Notes under the pieces: generated by a model | The model's database searches: none | Told to the model about the DNA's origin: nothing | Seen by the model: only the letters and a program-made list of their open reading frames with translations | Shown: positions 6,954-16,051 of the stretch, one piece after another | Layout: every line of letters starts with the position of its first letter | Position numbering within the stretch: the first letter of the stretch is position 1 | Assembly (NCBI GenBank): GCA_938034615.1 | Contig: CALHLW010000093.1 | Span: forward strand, 1 to 57,389 | DNA: 57,389 bases | DNA from: an uncultured Neomegalonema sp. | GTDB lineage: Bacteria; Pseudomonadota; Alphaproteobacteria; Rhodobacterales; Rhodobacteraceae | Direction: 5' to 3' | Translations under genes and position numbers: made by a program

Positions 6954-9215
6954 ATGAGCAGGCGGACCGGATTGATGAGTACCATCTCGAACACGAGCAT
7001 CATGCGTTGGGCAGCAGCAGCAGGCATCGGTCTGGTTGTTGGCATCGCGACGCTGGTCGCGATGTCGGGTGGCGCGAGAGGCGATCTCGCTACTCAGCAA
7101 GCTGCCTACATCGCCGCCATCGGGCAAGACGGTGCCAGCGCCATCGGCACGATCGACCAAGGCCTTTCCGCCGCCGCCTCTCTCGTTGCATCCTCGGCCA
7201 TCGACGCCCAAACCGAGCGGGGGCGCTTCGCTCGCGTGACAAGTGATTTCTTCCGGCGAACCGACGACGCCCGCGCTTTCGTTTTCTTCCGCTCTGCACC
7301 AACTCGCGAAGAGGCCAACCGCATCGCCCAGCCCATCGCAGAGGCGATCACCGAATTCCGGGCGGGCGGCAAGGTCTTCTATCTCGCTGCCGCCGATATC
7401 TCGACGCCTAATGGCAACCGGGGCGGCGCGTTCCCGCTGATCGGTTCGGGCGGCAAACTCCCCGGTCCTCTCGCGGCGGGGCGTGAGATGCAGCGCACCC
7501 TCGGCACGGCAATCGCCCGCAATGCCCATACGTCTTCGGGCTTCTTCGGCTGGAACGGCGGCGATGTCCGCGCGCTTGCCGAAACCCGCCTGTCGGATGC
7601 TGGCGAGCGTGTTTTCTGGCGCGTGATGCCGGTTCAGCGGTTCGATCCCTCCACGGGTCAGGAAGTGCTCGTCGGAGCCGTCGCGGCGCTGGTCGATGCC
7701 AAGAAACTCCTCAGCGAAATCGCCGCTGCCCCGGCAACCCTGACCGGCCCCTTCGACCACGTTGCCCTGCCGAATGGCATTCAGGTCGCGGCTGACGGCA
7801 ATGCCCGCAGCATCGGCGTTCCGACGGGCGATCAGGGCTTCGTCGCCACCGTCCCCGTCGAGAAGATCGGCTTCTTCTCATCCAGTCCGTTCGGCAAGAT
7901 TCTCTCCTTGCTCGCGGCGCTCGGTGCGGCGGCTGGCGTCCTGTTCGTAACGCATCGTGAAGCGCAGGCCCGCGCCGCTGCCGAGGAACGTCTGTACAAA
8001 CATCGCCGGGGCTTCAAGAAGCGCACCGCCGAACTCAAGCGCAGCGAGGAACGCTTCCGCCGCCTCGCCGAATCGACCAATGTCGTGCCATGGGCCGCCG
8101 ATCTCGCGGACCAGCGCTTCACCTATATCGGTCCGCAGATCGCAAAGATGACTGGCTACCCCGTCAGCTCATGGTGCGCCTCGGGCTTCTGGGTCGGCCA
8201 CGTTCACCCCGAAGACCGCCACAAGACCTTCGTGGACGGCTTCAAGAGCCTCGATGACGGCGAATACGCGGTCCTAGAATACCGCATCCGCTCGGCGGAC
8301 GGCCAGATCATCCACATCCGCAACATGCTGACCATCGCGCCCAAGAAAGACGGCACGCGCATCGCCCAAGGCTACATGCTCGACATCACCGAGATGAAGA
8401 CCGCACAGGCCAAGCTCAACGACGCGCGCCGCCAGGCCGAGGAAGCCAACAAGACCAAATCCGAATTCCTCGCCAACATGAGCCACGAGCTTCGCACGCC
8501 GCTGAACGCCGTCATCGGCTTTGCGGAAGTGATGAAGGACGAATTGTTCGGCCCAATGGGCGAGCGCTACAAGGATTACGCCGAAAGCGTTCATTCCTCG
8601 GGCAAGCACTTGCTCGACCTCATCAACGACGTGCTCGACCTCTCGAAGATCGAGGCGGGCAAGATCGAGTTGATCGAGGAGGAGACCGACGTCTCGACGC
8701 TTCTGTCGAAGTGCCGCACCGTCCTGCATGAGCGCGCCTCTTCGGCGGGCCTGCATATCCGGCTGGAGATTCCCGCGCCCCTGCCCAACGTCATCGTGGA
8801 CAGCCGCCGCATCAAGCAGGTTATCCTCAATCTGATGTCCAACTCGGTCAAATTCACCATGCCGGGCGGTCGCATTACCCTACGCGGCGAGTTGGTGGCC
8901 CCGAAGGGCCTCAAGATCACCGTGGGCGATACCGGCATCGGCATGACCAAGGACGAGATGGAAATCGCCTTCGAGCAATTCGGACAGATCGACAACGAAC
9001 TATCGCGCAATCACAGCGGCACGGGACTGGGCCTGCCCATCACCCGCTCGCTGGTGGAGTTGCACGGCGGCGAGCTGGAAGTCGAATCCCGCAAGGGCGT
9101 CGGCACCAGCGCCCATGTCTGGATCCCCCTCACCCGCGTCGTCAGCCTGAGTGGCGCACAGCCGGGCGAGGACGAAATCGAAGTCGAAGTCGAAGCGGAA
9201 AAGGCATCGGCCTGA
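6954..9215 (+). CDS. Membrane-bound PAS sensor histidine kinase
   Basis: 753 residues. One membrane segment at about 17-39 and a second at about 313-335 enclose a periplasmic sensor region of about 270 residues. Then follow a short coiled linker, a PAS domain (about 362-480, ERFRRLAESTNVVPWAADLA to YMLDITEMK) and a HisKA dimerisation domain with the phosphoacceptor His511 in NMSHELRTPLNAVIGF. The ATPase domain has the N box around Asn626-Asn630, DTGIG (659-663) and GTGLGL (689-694). The C-terminus is an acidic tail (EIEVEVEAEKASA). It is a complete kinase with no attached receiver and no adjacent response regulator. GAGAGAAG precedes the ATG closely; an in-frame ATG at 6975 is an alternative start. 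The signal is unknown. Confidence 0.92.
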   Translation: MSRRTGLMSTISNTSIMRWAAAAGIGLVVGIATLVAMSGGARGDLATQQAAYIAAIGQDGASAIGTIDQGLSAAASLVASSAIDAQTERGRFARVTSDFFRRTDDARAFVFFRSAPTREEANRIAQPIAEAITEFRAGGKVFYLAAADISTPNGNRGGAFPLIGSGGKLPGPLAAGREMQRTLGTAIARNAHTSSGFFGWNGGDVRALAETRLSDAGERVFWRVMPVQRFDPSTGQEVLVGAVAALVDAKKLLSEIAAAPATLTGPFDHVALPNGIQVAADGNARSIGVPTGDQGFVATVPVEKIGFFSSSPFGKILSLLAALGAAAGVLFVTHREAQARAAAEERLYKHRRGFKKRTAELKRSEERFRRLAESTNVVPWAADLADQRFTYIGPQIAKMTGYPVSSWCASGFWVGHVHPEDRHKTFVDGFKSLDDGEYAVLEYRIRSADGQIIHIRNMLTIAPKKDGTRIAQGYMLDITEMKTAQAKLNDARRQAEEANKTKSEFLANMSHELRTPLNAVIGFAEVMKDELFGPMGERYKDYAESVHSSGKHLLDLINDVLDLSKIEAGKIELIEEETDVSTLLSKCRTVLHERASSAGLHIRLEIPAPLPNVIVDSRRIKQVILNLMSNSVKFTMPGGRITLRGELVAPKGLKITVGDTGIGMTKDEMEIAFEQFGQIDNELSRNHSGTGLGLPITRSLVELHGGELEVESRKGVGTSAHVWIPLTRVVSLSGAQPGEDEIEVEVEAEKASA

Positions 9216-9219
9216 TCAC

Positions 9220-10230
9220 TTATGCGGGCAGCGTCACTCGCCGCTCCCCACACAGTTCGCCGTTGAAGTTGCGGATAGGTGTCCGCGCATAGCGCTCCAC
9301 CGCCGGATGTGCATCGTCCAGTACGCCCAGATGCACGAGGGTCGCGGCGCAGAGCGCCTCGGCGGCGGCAGTGTTCCCGTCGTCGATCTTCAGGCAGAAT
9401 CCGACGCCGCTTTCGGGCACGATCCCGGTGAAGACGCCATCCGCGCCGGTCTTGACCACAGCCCGCCCGTCGCTTGCCTCGATCAGGGCGGCACAGGCGC
9501 GGCCCTCTCCCGAGATCAGCACCAGATGCGTCCGCATCGCATCGCGCAGGCGTATCATCGCCGCGCCGCGCGTATCCGCCGCCGGGGCGGCAAACTGCGC
9601 CATCGCGCGCGCCACCCCGGCCACGCTCGCGATGAAATTCGGGGCCGAGCAGCCGTCAATCCCGTATCCGGGCGGCGAGTCGCACCCCGTTATCTCCACA
9701 AAAGCCGCCGCCACGTCCCGCTGAACCCGCCCATCGGGGTCGAGATAGGCATCCCGCGGCGCGCCGATATGGCGGGCATAGGCGAGAAACCCGGTATGCT
9801 TGCCCGAACAGTTGTTCAGGATGCGGCTGGGCGGAACCCCTGCCACCTTCAGTGCCCGGTCGCGAGGCCATTGCGGCCCGCAGAGCAGGGCATCTTCGCC
9901 CAATCCCATCGCCGCCAACCACGCCGCCACGCGCGTCGTATGCTCCGCTGCGCCCTCATGCGAGGCACACGCCAGCGCGAGATGCTCGTCCGTCAACCCC
10001 GCAGTATCCGCCGCCCCGGATTCCATGAGCGGCAATGCCTGAATCATCTTCACCGAGGAGCGCGGCAGGATGCCCCGCTCGATATCGCCCCATCCATCGC
10101 GAATCGCCTCCTGATTGTGCGCAATGGCCAGAGAACCCGTATGCCGGTTTTCCGTTATCGGTCCGCGCGTTGTCGTGACGAGCACAGGATTGGTCTGGGC
10201 CAATTTTTCTTTCTCCGAATAGGGAACCAT
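9220..10230 (-). CDS. Asparaginase (AnsA / asparaginase II family of Rhizobium type)
   Basis: 336 residues, full length for the family typified by the thermolabile Rhizobium etli asparaginase, which is unrelated in fold to E. coli AnsB. Family motifs are present: SSVKMIQALP, NNCSGKHTGFL and GYGIDGCSAPNF, containing the Ser-x-x-Lys pair and the conserved Cys/Lys residues proposed for catalysis. No signal peptide is seen, so the enzyme should be cytoplasmic and convert L-asparagine to aspartate and ammonia. The stop lies 5 bases from the convergent kinase stop. The gene stands alone and diverges from a tiny membrane-protein gene. Confidence 0.88.
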   Translation of the reverse strand: MVPYSEKEKLAQTNPVLVTTTRGPITENRHTGSLAIAHNQEAIRDGWGDIERGILPRSSVKMIQALPLMESGAADTAGLTDEHLALACASHEGAAEHTTRVAAWLAAMGLGEDALLCGPQWPRDRALKVAGVPPSRILNNCSGKHTGFLAYARHIGAPRDAYLDPDGRVQRDVAAAFVEITGCDSPPGYGIDGCSAPNFIASVAGVARAMAQFAAPAADTRGAAMIRLRDAMRTHLVLISGEGRACAALIEASDGRAVVKTGADGVFTGIVPESGVGFCLKIDDGNTAAAEALCAATLVHLGVLDDAHPAVERYARTPIRNFNGELCGERRVTLPA

Positions 10231-10280
10231 CGGCGCCTGAACCGGATTAGATCACCAATACGCACTCTCTGGCAGGTATC

Positions 10281-10412
10281 ATGAAACCGCACCGTGACAA
10301 CATTGCGAACCGCCCCGGAAACGTCTCTCGCGACGCCGGGATCGTCGTGGGTATCAGCGTAGTACTCAGCGTGATTGCCATCGTCGTCCTGGCGGCGAGC
10401 CTGCCCGGCTGA
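10281..10412 (+). CDS. 43-residue single-pass membrane protein
   Basis: ATG at 10281 with AGG 7-9 bases upstream opens a 43-codon frame ending TGA at 10412. The product begins MKPHRDNIANRPGNVSRDAG (polar, net positive) and continues with a single hydrophobic helix from about residue 19 to 40 (IVVGISVVLSVIAIVVLAAS). It lies divergent to the asparaginase gene and ends 6 bases before the convergent gpsA stop. The positive-inside arrangement predicts a cytoplasmic N-terminus. I do not recognise the family. The clean polar-hydrophobic split and the fit into the gap argue that it is real. Confidence 0.6.
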   Translation: MKPHRDNIANRPGNVSRDAGIVVGISVVLSVIAIVVLAASLPG

Positions 10413-10418
10413 CCGTCC

Positions 10419-11390
10419 TCACTCGCCCTCTGGCAAGGGCCGCTGCAACAGCGCATCAATCGCGTCATCCACGGAAAGCCTGCCCTCGACGATAGCGGCG
10501 ACCGTCCCCGAAATCGGCATATCGACACCATGGCGCTGTCCGAGCGCCACGGTTCCCGCAGCACTTGCCGCTCCCTCGACCGTATTTCCGCTATCTTCCT
10601 TCGCACGCTTTCCAAGGCTCAAACCGAGCAAGAAGTTACGCGATTGCGCCGATGCACAGGTCAGGACCAGATCGCCGAGACCAGACAGCCCGGCCACCGT
10701 TTCGGGACGCCCCCCCATCGCCTGCGCCAGTCGCGACATCTCGGCAAATCCCCGCGCAACGAGGGCGGCACGGGCGCTTTCCCCCATTCCCCGCGCAACG
10801 ACGATTCCGCAGGCAATCGCGAGCACATTCTTGACCGCGCCCCCCACCTGCGATCCGATCAGGTCGTCGGTCGGATAGGGCCGGAATGTCGGGGTCGCCA
10901 GGATGTCCCGCAGGTCGGTGGCGAGCGCCATGGTCTCGGCGGCAATCGTGACGGCAGTGGGCAACCCGGTCGCCACATCGGCGGCAAAGCTGGGCCCGGT
11001 CAGCACAGCCAACGGATGGCCGGGGGCAGCGCACCGCGTCACCTGATGGGGCAGCGCGAGGGTGCCGCGCTCGACTCCCTTCTGACAGAGGATCAGCGGC
11101 GTACCCGGCGCGAGATACTGCGCGACCTGCTCCAGTATCCCCCGAGCCGCCTGCGCCGGAACCACCGCGAGGATCGCCCGTGCCGTGCCGATGGCCGCCA
11201 TGTCGGTCGAGGCGACGAGGGCAGGATGCAGCGCTATATCGGGCAGATAGCGAGAACGATGCGTGTCGTTGATCGCCGCGACGGCCTCGCTGGATCGTGC
11301 CCAGATCACCGTCTCATGCCCCTGAACTGCACATAGCTGCGCAAGCGCCACCCCCCAGCTTCCCCCGCCCAGCACCGCAATCCGCGTCAT
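10419..11390 (-). CDS. gpsA: NAD(P)-dependent glycerol-3-phosphate dehydrogenase
   Basis: 323 residues, the usual length. It reduces dihydroxyacetone phosphate to sn-glycerol 3-phosphate for phospholipid synthesis in the cytoplasm. The N-terminal Rossmann fold carries [14 protein letters not shown]; the signature [16 protein letters not shown] follows, and the catalytic lysine is Lys187 in [13 protein letters not shown]. The C-terminal helical domain has [20 protein letters not shown]. The start overlaps the tsaD stop by 4 bases, so the two genes are translated in tandem, tsaD first, as is common in Rhodobacterales. Confidence 0.96.
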   Translation of the reverse strand: MTRIAVLGGGSWGVALAQLCAVQGHETVIWARSSEAVAAINDTHRSRYLPDIALHPALVASTDMAAIGTARAILAVVPAQAARGILEQVAQYLAPGTPLILCQKGVERGTLALPHQVTRCAAPGHPLAVLTGPSFAADVATGLPTAVTIAAETMALATDLRDILATPTFRPYPTDDLIGSQVGGAVKNVLAIACGIVVARGMGESARAALVARGFAEMSRLAQAMGGRPETVAGLSGLGDLVLTCASAQSRNFLLGLSLGKRAKEDSGNTVEGAASAAGTVALGQRHGVDMPISGTVAAIVEGRLSVDDAIDALLQRPLPEGE

Positions 11391-12481
11391 ACCTTCGCCC
11401 CCCGCTTGCCGGTCCAGACCCCGCTCATGGGATTGCTCGCGACCGGGAATCGCGGCTTCGGAACAAGATCGCCGGTCAGACCGGCTGCATGACGCTCCAA
11501 CCCGGCCCAGGCGATCATCGCCCCGTTATCGGTGCAGAGTTTCAGGGGAGGCAGGACGGGGTCGAACCCTTCATCCTGCGCCAGCGTTTCGAGACCGCCC
11601 CGCAATATCCCGTTCGCCGCCACCCCGCCCGCTATCGCAAAGCCCGCCTGTCCGGCGTCGGGAAAAACCGCCCGGAACTGCGCCATCGCGCGCCGTGACT
11701 TCCCGACCAGCACATCCCGCGTCGCCGCCTGAAAACCGGCGCATAGATCGGCGATATCCCGGTCACTCATTCCGCCCTTCGTCACCAGATCATCCCGCAC
11801 CATTCGCACGGCGGTCTTCAGCCCCGAAAACGACACGTCGCAGCCGGGCCTGTCCATCAGCGGGCGGGGCAGGGCGAACCGCTTCGGATCACCGTCCTTC
11901 GCAACCGCCTCCACACGCGGCCCGCCGGGGATGCCCAAATCCAGCATCTTGGCCACCTTGTCGAATGCCTCCCCCGGCGCATCATCGATGGTCGTCCCGA
12001 TCCGCTCATGCTGACCGGGTCCGCGCACCAGCAGAAAAAGACAATGCCCCCCCGACACCAGCAGCATCAGATATGGATAGGCCAACCCATCGGTCAGGCG
12101 CGGCGTCAAGGCGTGCCCTTCCAGATGGTTCACCGCCACCAGCGGCACGCCCGACCCCAGCGACAGCCCCTGCGCACAGGCGATCCCGGCCACCAGCCCG
12201 CCGATCAACCCCGGCCCCACCGTCACCGCAATCGCATCGACCGCGCGCAGGGAAACCTCCGCTTCCTCCAACGCCTGCGCCACCGCCACATCCAGCTTTT
12301 CCGCATGGGCGCGCGCCGCGATCTCCGGCACGACACCGCCATAGGCCGCGTGCAGATCCATCTGATCGAAGACTACATTGGACAGGATTTCCCCCCGCCC
12401 CGCGCCCGCATCCCCGCGCACGACCGCCGCCGCCGTCTCGTCGCAACTCGATTCGATCCCGAGAACGGTGGCCACGCGCAT
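11387..12481 (-). CDS. tsaD: tRNA N6-adenosine threonylcarbamoyltransferase
   Basis: 364 residues. TsaD transfers the threonylcarbamoyl group to A37 of ANN-decoding tRNAs with TsaB and TsaE. It has the ASKHA nucleotide-binding start [15 protein letters not shown], the glycine-rich [14 protein letters not shown], the metal-binding histidines His119 and His123 in [17 protein letters not shown], and the C-terminal [12 protein letters not shown]. It is the first gene of the tsaD-gpsA pair and diverges from hemC across a gap of about 80 bases. This tRNA-modification gene sits 1.8 kb from a tRNA-Thr gene, itself an ANN-decoding substrate; I treat that as coincidence. Confidence 0.97.
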   Translation of the reverse strand: MRVATVLGIESSCDETAAAVVRGDAGAGRGEILSNVVFDQMDLHAAYGGVVPEIAARAHAEKLDVAVAQALEEAEVSLRAVDAIAVTVGPGLIGGLVAGIACAQGLSLGSGVPLVAVNHLEGHALTPRLTDGLAYPYLMLLVSGGHCLFLLVRGPGQHERIGTTIDDAPGEAFDKVAKMLDLGIPGGPRVEAVAKDGDPKRFALPRPLMDRPGCDVSFSGLKTAVRMVRDDLVTKGGMSDRDIADLCAGFQAATRDVLVGKSRRAMAQFRAVFPDAGQAGFAIAGGVAANGILRGGLETLAQDEGFDPVLPPLKLCTDNGAMIAWAGLERHAAGLTGDLVPKPRFPVASNPMSGVWTGKRGAKV

Positions 12482-12560
12482 CTTCCCTGTCGCTTTGCGT
12501 TAACGAAACATCGTGCTAGGCGGGTTGGGCTTGCAGCCTTTCGACGGAGAACGCAACCCG

Positions 12561-13502
12561 ATGAGTGACGCCTACGGCCCAGACCGCCCCTTTCGCATCG
12601 GCACCCGTGCCAGCCCCCTCGCGCTCGCGCAGGCCTATGAAACCGCCGCGCGCCTCAAGGAAGCCCATGGCCTCGGCGATGACAGCATTGAGATTGTGAA
12701 GATCATCACGACCGGCGACAAGCAGTTGGGCGTGAAGTTGGGCGATATCGGCGGCAAGGGCCTCTTCACCAAGGAGGTCGAGGAATCCCTCTACGAGAAC
12801 CGCATCGACCTCGCGGTCCACTCGATGAAAGACATGCCGACCGTCCTGCCCGAAGGCTTGGAGATCGTGACGTTGCTGCCCCGCGAGGATGTGCGCGATG
12901 CCTTCGTCAGTCCCCGCTTTGCCAGCATCGAGGCGATGCCCGCCGGGGCCATCGTCGGAACGGCCTCGCTCCGGCGACAGGCGCAACTTCTCCACCGCCG
13001 CCCGGACCTTAAGGTCGCGCTGTTCCGGGGCAACGTGCAGACCCGCCTGCGCAAACTTGAGGAGGGCGAAGCCGACGCGACTTTCCTCGCGATCTCGGGC
13101 CTCAATCGGCTCGACAAGGCCGATGTCGCCACCGCCATCATCGAAACGACCGACATGCTCCCCGCCGTCTCGCAGGGGGCCATCGGCATCGAAACGCGCG
13201 TCGGGGATGACGATATCCGCGCGGCCCTCGCGCCGCTGCATTGCGAGGCCTGCGGCACGCGCCTTGCCGCCGAACGGGCCTTCCTCGGCGCGCTGGATGG
13301 GTCGTGCAAGACGCCCATCGGCGGCTTGGCCGTGATCGACGGCGACCGCCTGACCCTGCGCGGCGAAGTGCTGCGCCCCGATGGCTCCGAGCGTCATGAA
13401 ACCAGCCGCGAAGGCCCGCTCTCCGACGCTATCGCGATGGGCGTCGATGCCGGTGAGGAGCTGAAACGCCGCGCAGGACCGGGTTTCTTCGTGCAGGCGT
13501 GA
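12561..13502 (+). CDS. hemC: Hydroxymethylbilane synthase (porphobilinogen deaminase)
   Basis: 313 residues from the ATG at 12561, chosen because GGAGA lies upstream and the family start (RIGTRASPLALAQA) follows closely; the open frame extends back to 12513. The enzyme polymerises four porphobilinogens to hydroxymethylbilane in heme and cobalamin synthesis. Visible motifs are HSMKDMP with Asp91, the catalytic acid, GTASLRRQAQL, and Cys249 in LDGSCKTPIGG, which carries the dipyrromethane cofactor. The stop overlaps the hemD start, so hemC and hemD form one translational unit for consecutive steps. Confidence 0.97.
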   Translation: MSDAYGPDRPFRIGTRASPLALAQAYETAARLKEAHGLGDDSIEIVKIITTGDKQLGVKLGDIGGKGLFTKEVEESLYENRIDLAVHSMKDMPTVLPEGLEIVTLLPREDVRDAFVSPRFASIEAMPAGAIVGTASLRRQAQLLHRRPDLKVALFRGNVQTRLRKLEEGEADATFLAISGLNRLDKADVATAIIETTDMLPAVSQGAIGIETRVGDDDIRAALAPLHCEACGTRLAAERAFLGALDGSCKTPIGGLAVIDGDRLTLRGEVLRPDGSERHETSREGPLSDAIAMGVDAGEELKRRAGPGFFVQA

Positions 13503-14212
13503 ACGTCCGAACCGTCCTCATCACCCGTGCGGCGGGGCAGGGCGAAGCCACCGCTCGCCGCCTGCGTGAGCGGGGCCACATCCCGGTCCTCGCCCCCCTT
13601 ATCCGTATCGAATGGCTGCCAGCCCGCATCGACCCCGGCGCACAGGCGATCCTCGCCACCAGCCGCAACGGCGCCGCCTCCCTCGCTGCTGCAACTGCCT
13701 CCCGCAAGACCCCGATTCTCGCCGTGGGAGACGCCACCGCCGCCGACCTGCGCGATGCGGGTTTCACGCAAGTCCACTCCGCCGATGGCGATGCCGAAGC
13801 CCTCGCCACCCTCGCCGCCCGCCTCCTCGATCCCTCCAGAGGCCCCGTCCTCCACGCACGCGGCACGGAAATCCGCCATTCCCCCCTCGCAAAGCTGCGC
13901 GCGGCAGGATTCAAAACCGCCGAAGCGACCCTCTATCGCACCACCCCCATCACCGCCTTGCCACCCGAAGCCAGCACCTGCGATACGGCCCTCGTCTACT
14001 CTCCAGCCAGCGCACTCCGCCTCGCCGAAGCGGTCCCCGTCACCCTGCAACTGCACATCATCGCCATCAGCGCCGCAGCCCTGACCCCGCTGCGCGACGC
14101 CCCTTTCGCGGCCAGTCTCCAGGCCGCCACCCACCCCACGGAAGACACGATGCTGGCCCTTCTCGACGGCTTGCCGAAAAATCCCGTTGCCCAAGCCCCC
14201 AATCGTCGCTAG
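13499..14212 (+). CDS. hemD: Uroporphyrinogen-III synthase
   Basis: 237 residues from a GTG at 13499 that overlaps the hemC stop (GTGA). HemD closes hydroxymethylbilane with inversion of ring D. The family is poorly conserved; recognisable parts are the start VRTVLITRAAGQGEATARRL, LATSRNGAASLA, AVGDATAADLRDAGF, LHARGTEI and a C-terminal LVYSPASALRLAE. The length fits and the position directly after hemC is decisive. The tRNA-Thr gene follows after 58 bases. Confidence 0.9.
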   Translation: MNVRTVLITRAAGQGEATARRLRERGHIPVLAPLIRIEWLPARIDPGAQAILATSRNGAASLAAATASRKTPILAVGDATAADLRDAGFTQVHSADGDAEALATLAARLLDPSRGPVLHARGTEIRHSPLAKLRAAGFKTAEATLYRTTPITALPPEASTCDTALVYSPASALRLAEAVPVTLQLHIIAISAAALTPLRDAPFAASLQAATHPTEDTMLALLDGLPKNPVAQAPNRR

Positions 14213-14224
14213 AGAAACACCGCG

Positions 14225-14253
14225 TTGACGAAAAGTTAGGCGGGCACCACTAT
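14225..14253 (+). promoter_or_regulatory. Candidate promoter of tRNA-Thr
   Basis: TTGACG (14225-14230) is a near-consensus -35 element. After 17 bases comes CACTAT (14248-14253) as a weak -10, placing initiation about ten bases before the tRNA. A GC-rich dyad (GCGGGCA at 14240-14246 with TGCCCGC at 14257-14263) spans the same place and could instead end hemD transcription. Confidence 0.4.
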
Positions 14254-14270
14254 CTCTGCCCGCAGAGTAT

Positions 14271-14346
14271 GCCGCATTAGCTCAGTTGGTAGAGCACATC
14301 ATTCGTAATGATGGGGTCAGGTGTTCGAGTCACCTATGCGGCACCA
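14271..14346 (+). tRNA. tRNA-Thr (anticodon CGU)
   Basis: 76 bases form a complete cloverleaf. The acceptor stem GCCGCAT pairs perfectly with ATGCGGC (14336-14342), then the discriminator A and an encoded CCA. The D-loop has AGCTCAGTTGGTAGAGC; the anticodon stem CATCA/TGATG closes the loop TTCGTAA, giving anticodon CGT. The T-stem AGGTG/CACCT closes TTCGAGT. It reads ACG codons. No integrase or att-like repeat is seen next to it. Confidence 0.97.
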
Positions 14347-14589
14347 TTTCTTTCTGGCCTACCGCGCTTCGCGCTACTTGAGGCCGGTTCCGGTTCGCGG
14401 AAAGTCCTCTCACCTGCACCACTAACCCTCTGAACAGCCTCCGATGCCGCAGACATGCGCTCTACAATCCGCAGAGTATGGTTCCGTCTGTCGGTCTCGA
14501 TACCGCTGACACATCGCTGTCGCATCGTCCGCAGCCATACCGGCGACCATCACGGCGTTGCCGACGACATTGGCGAGGCGCTTTTGCCT

Positions 14590-14772
14590 TCAGCTATTCG
14601 TGACGTCTTCTAATGCTTTCAGCACATCACCCAGCTTATCCATCACCAAAATCGGTGTGCTGCCCTGGAGGCCAATGAGCGTCGAGGCACCCTGCTGGCG
14701 AACATACGCAATCGCGTGAGGATTGACGTAAATGTTGCCTCCGTTATCGGCGACGAGTGACAGGGTTTTCAT
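14590..14772 (-). CDS. 60-residue small protein, FlbD-like in outline
   Basis: ATG at 14772 has GGAGA 6 bases upstream. The 60 residues begin MKTLSLVADNGGNIYVNPHA and go on to AIAYVRQQGASTLIGLQGS and a C-terminal helix (MDKLGDVLKALEDV). The order of two short strands with a VNPxxIxxV step, a turn and a helix resembles small FlbD-type proteins (NAxxIxxI, then TLxNGKKYxV, then helix), but the match is in pattern only. It is monocistronic, between the tRNA and the TIGR03032-type gene. The 243 bases between it and the tRNA hold nothing I can name. Confidence 0.6.
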   Translation of the reverse strand: MKTLSLVADNGGNIYVNPHAIAYVRQQGASTLIGLQGSTPILVMDKLGDVLKALEDVTNS

Positions 14773-14868
14773 GCTGGGTCTCCATATGCTTTCCGCAGAG
14801 CGTATAGGGGATGAGCAGCAGATTCGATAGGTCTGTCAATCCGGCGCTGCCCGCCCGCCGGACTTTGA

Positions 14869-15939
14869 TCAAAGAGGTGTTGAAGAAATCGCGGGTCTGA
14901 TCATGAAGCGGATTTCGTCCGTCTTGAATCCAAGCGCCAGAGGGCGACGGATGCCGGGCAGAACAGCGACGTCGTAGAGTTCCTGCACAACCCCATCGAT
15001 CTCCAGAGAATGCTCCACATCGCCGGTATTGAGATTGACGATGGCAAGGTGACAACGGGGCGAAAGGCCCTCGGCATTCAGCCTGTCGTCCAGCGCCAGC
15101 CCTTCGAAAGCTCTGTCGGTGCGCGGGCGCGAGACGCCGATCACCGCATGGTGGCCCACAAAGCTGACCCCGCGCGCAAAACCGGGAAGAAAGCACATCG
15201 GCTCGAAACGCCCGCTTTCCAGATCGACGCGGCCGAACTCGCCGGTCCCGGACTGCACGAGATACAGCGACCCGTCATGCCAGCGCGGGGAATGCGGCAT
15301 CGACAAGCCGCCTGCCACGATCTCGCCCGTTGCGATATCGAGCACGATGCCTCCGGCTCGGCGATGCTCGCGCCAGCCGCCGGAGACATTCGTCTGTCCG
15401 ACACAGGTAACATAGGCGGGCGCTCCGTCTTTCATGGCGAGGCCGTTCAGGTGACAGCGATCTTCAGCGGCAATCCGGTCGATGAAGGACGGCTTCCACA
15501 CCGGGGCAAAGCTGTTCTCCTGATCGAGTGTCGCGAGGCAGTTGAAGCGCGTCACGACGAAGATTGGTGCGTCATGTCCTTGCCATCCATGAACGTCGTG
15601 AATGTCGACATCGCCCGTCGTTCTGCCTTCGACCGGAACATAGACAGCATCATAGCCATCCTGGGTCTGGCCCGGCTCCAGGAAATTCTCGAACCGCCAC
15701 AGTTGATAGAGCGAGGCCAGCCATAACCGGCCTTCGGAAACCCCAAGCCCCATGCAGCGCGGAAAGCTGCGCTCGACCACCGACAGCTTGCCTGCCTCCG
15801 GGTCATTGCCAATCAGAAAGATCTTACCGGCCTGATAGGTTGTGAAAGCAAGGCTCGTTTCGGTTCCGGCCAGCCATGCCCTGAACATCCGCGACGGATG
15901 CAGCGCCAGCTGCGGTGTCGACGCTATAGTATCTGACAT
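14869..15939 (-). CDS. TIGR03032-family protein (predicted beta-propeller)
   Basis: 356 residues from the ATG at 15939 (MSDTIASTPQLALHPSRMFR); AAGGG lies 7 bases upstream, and an in-frame TTG at 15945 is less likely. Family features are LAFTTYQAGKIFLIG, FPRCMGLGVSEGRLWLASLY, DIHDVHGW, CHLNGLAMKDGAPAYVT and the blade-like repeats SPRWHDGSLYLVQSGTGE and GFARGVSFVGHHAVIGVSR. The family is of unknown function. No signal peptide is seen. The gene diverges from the secreted FG-GAP protein with only about 110 bases between starts, so the two may share regulation. Confidence 0.85.
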   Translation of the reverse strand: MSDTIASTPQLALHPSRMFRAWLAGTETSLAFTTYQAGKIFLIGNDPEAGKLSVVERSFPRCMGLGVSEGRLWLASLYQLWRFENFLEPGQTQDGYDAVYVPVEGRTTGDVDIHDVHGWQGHDAPIFVVTRFNCLATLDQENSFAPVWKPSFIDRIAAEDRCHLNGLAMKDGAPAYVTCVGQTNVSGGWREHRRAGGIVLDIATGEIVAGGLSMPHSPRWHDGSLYLVQSGTGEFGRVDLESGRFEPMCFLPGFARGVSFVGHHAVIGVSRPRTDRAFEGLALDDRLNAEGLSPRCHLAIVNLNTGDVEHSLEIDGVVQELYDVAVLPGIRRPLALGFKTDEIRFMIRPAISSTPL

Positions 15940-16051
15940 GAACAACCCTTTTAGTTCTGGTTGAAAGAATTAGACCACCAATCGATTCCTCGCTACGCTT
16001 ACTTGAACGGCTTAGAGGGCGCACTCGCTACCCGTGTGAGAGGATTAGTAA

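Noticed and set aside
9151-10284. 377-codon plus-strand ORF opposite the asparaginase gene
   Set aside because: Arg/Pro/His-rich shadow; the minus strand carries all asparaginase motifs.
14347-14589. Possible integrase remnant or genomic-island edge next to tRNA-Thr
   Set aside because: No integrase motif and no repeat of the tRNA 3' end were seen; the short open frames here contain stops.
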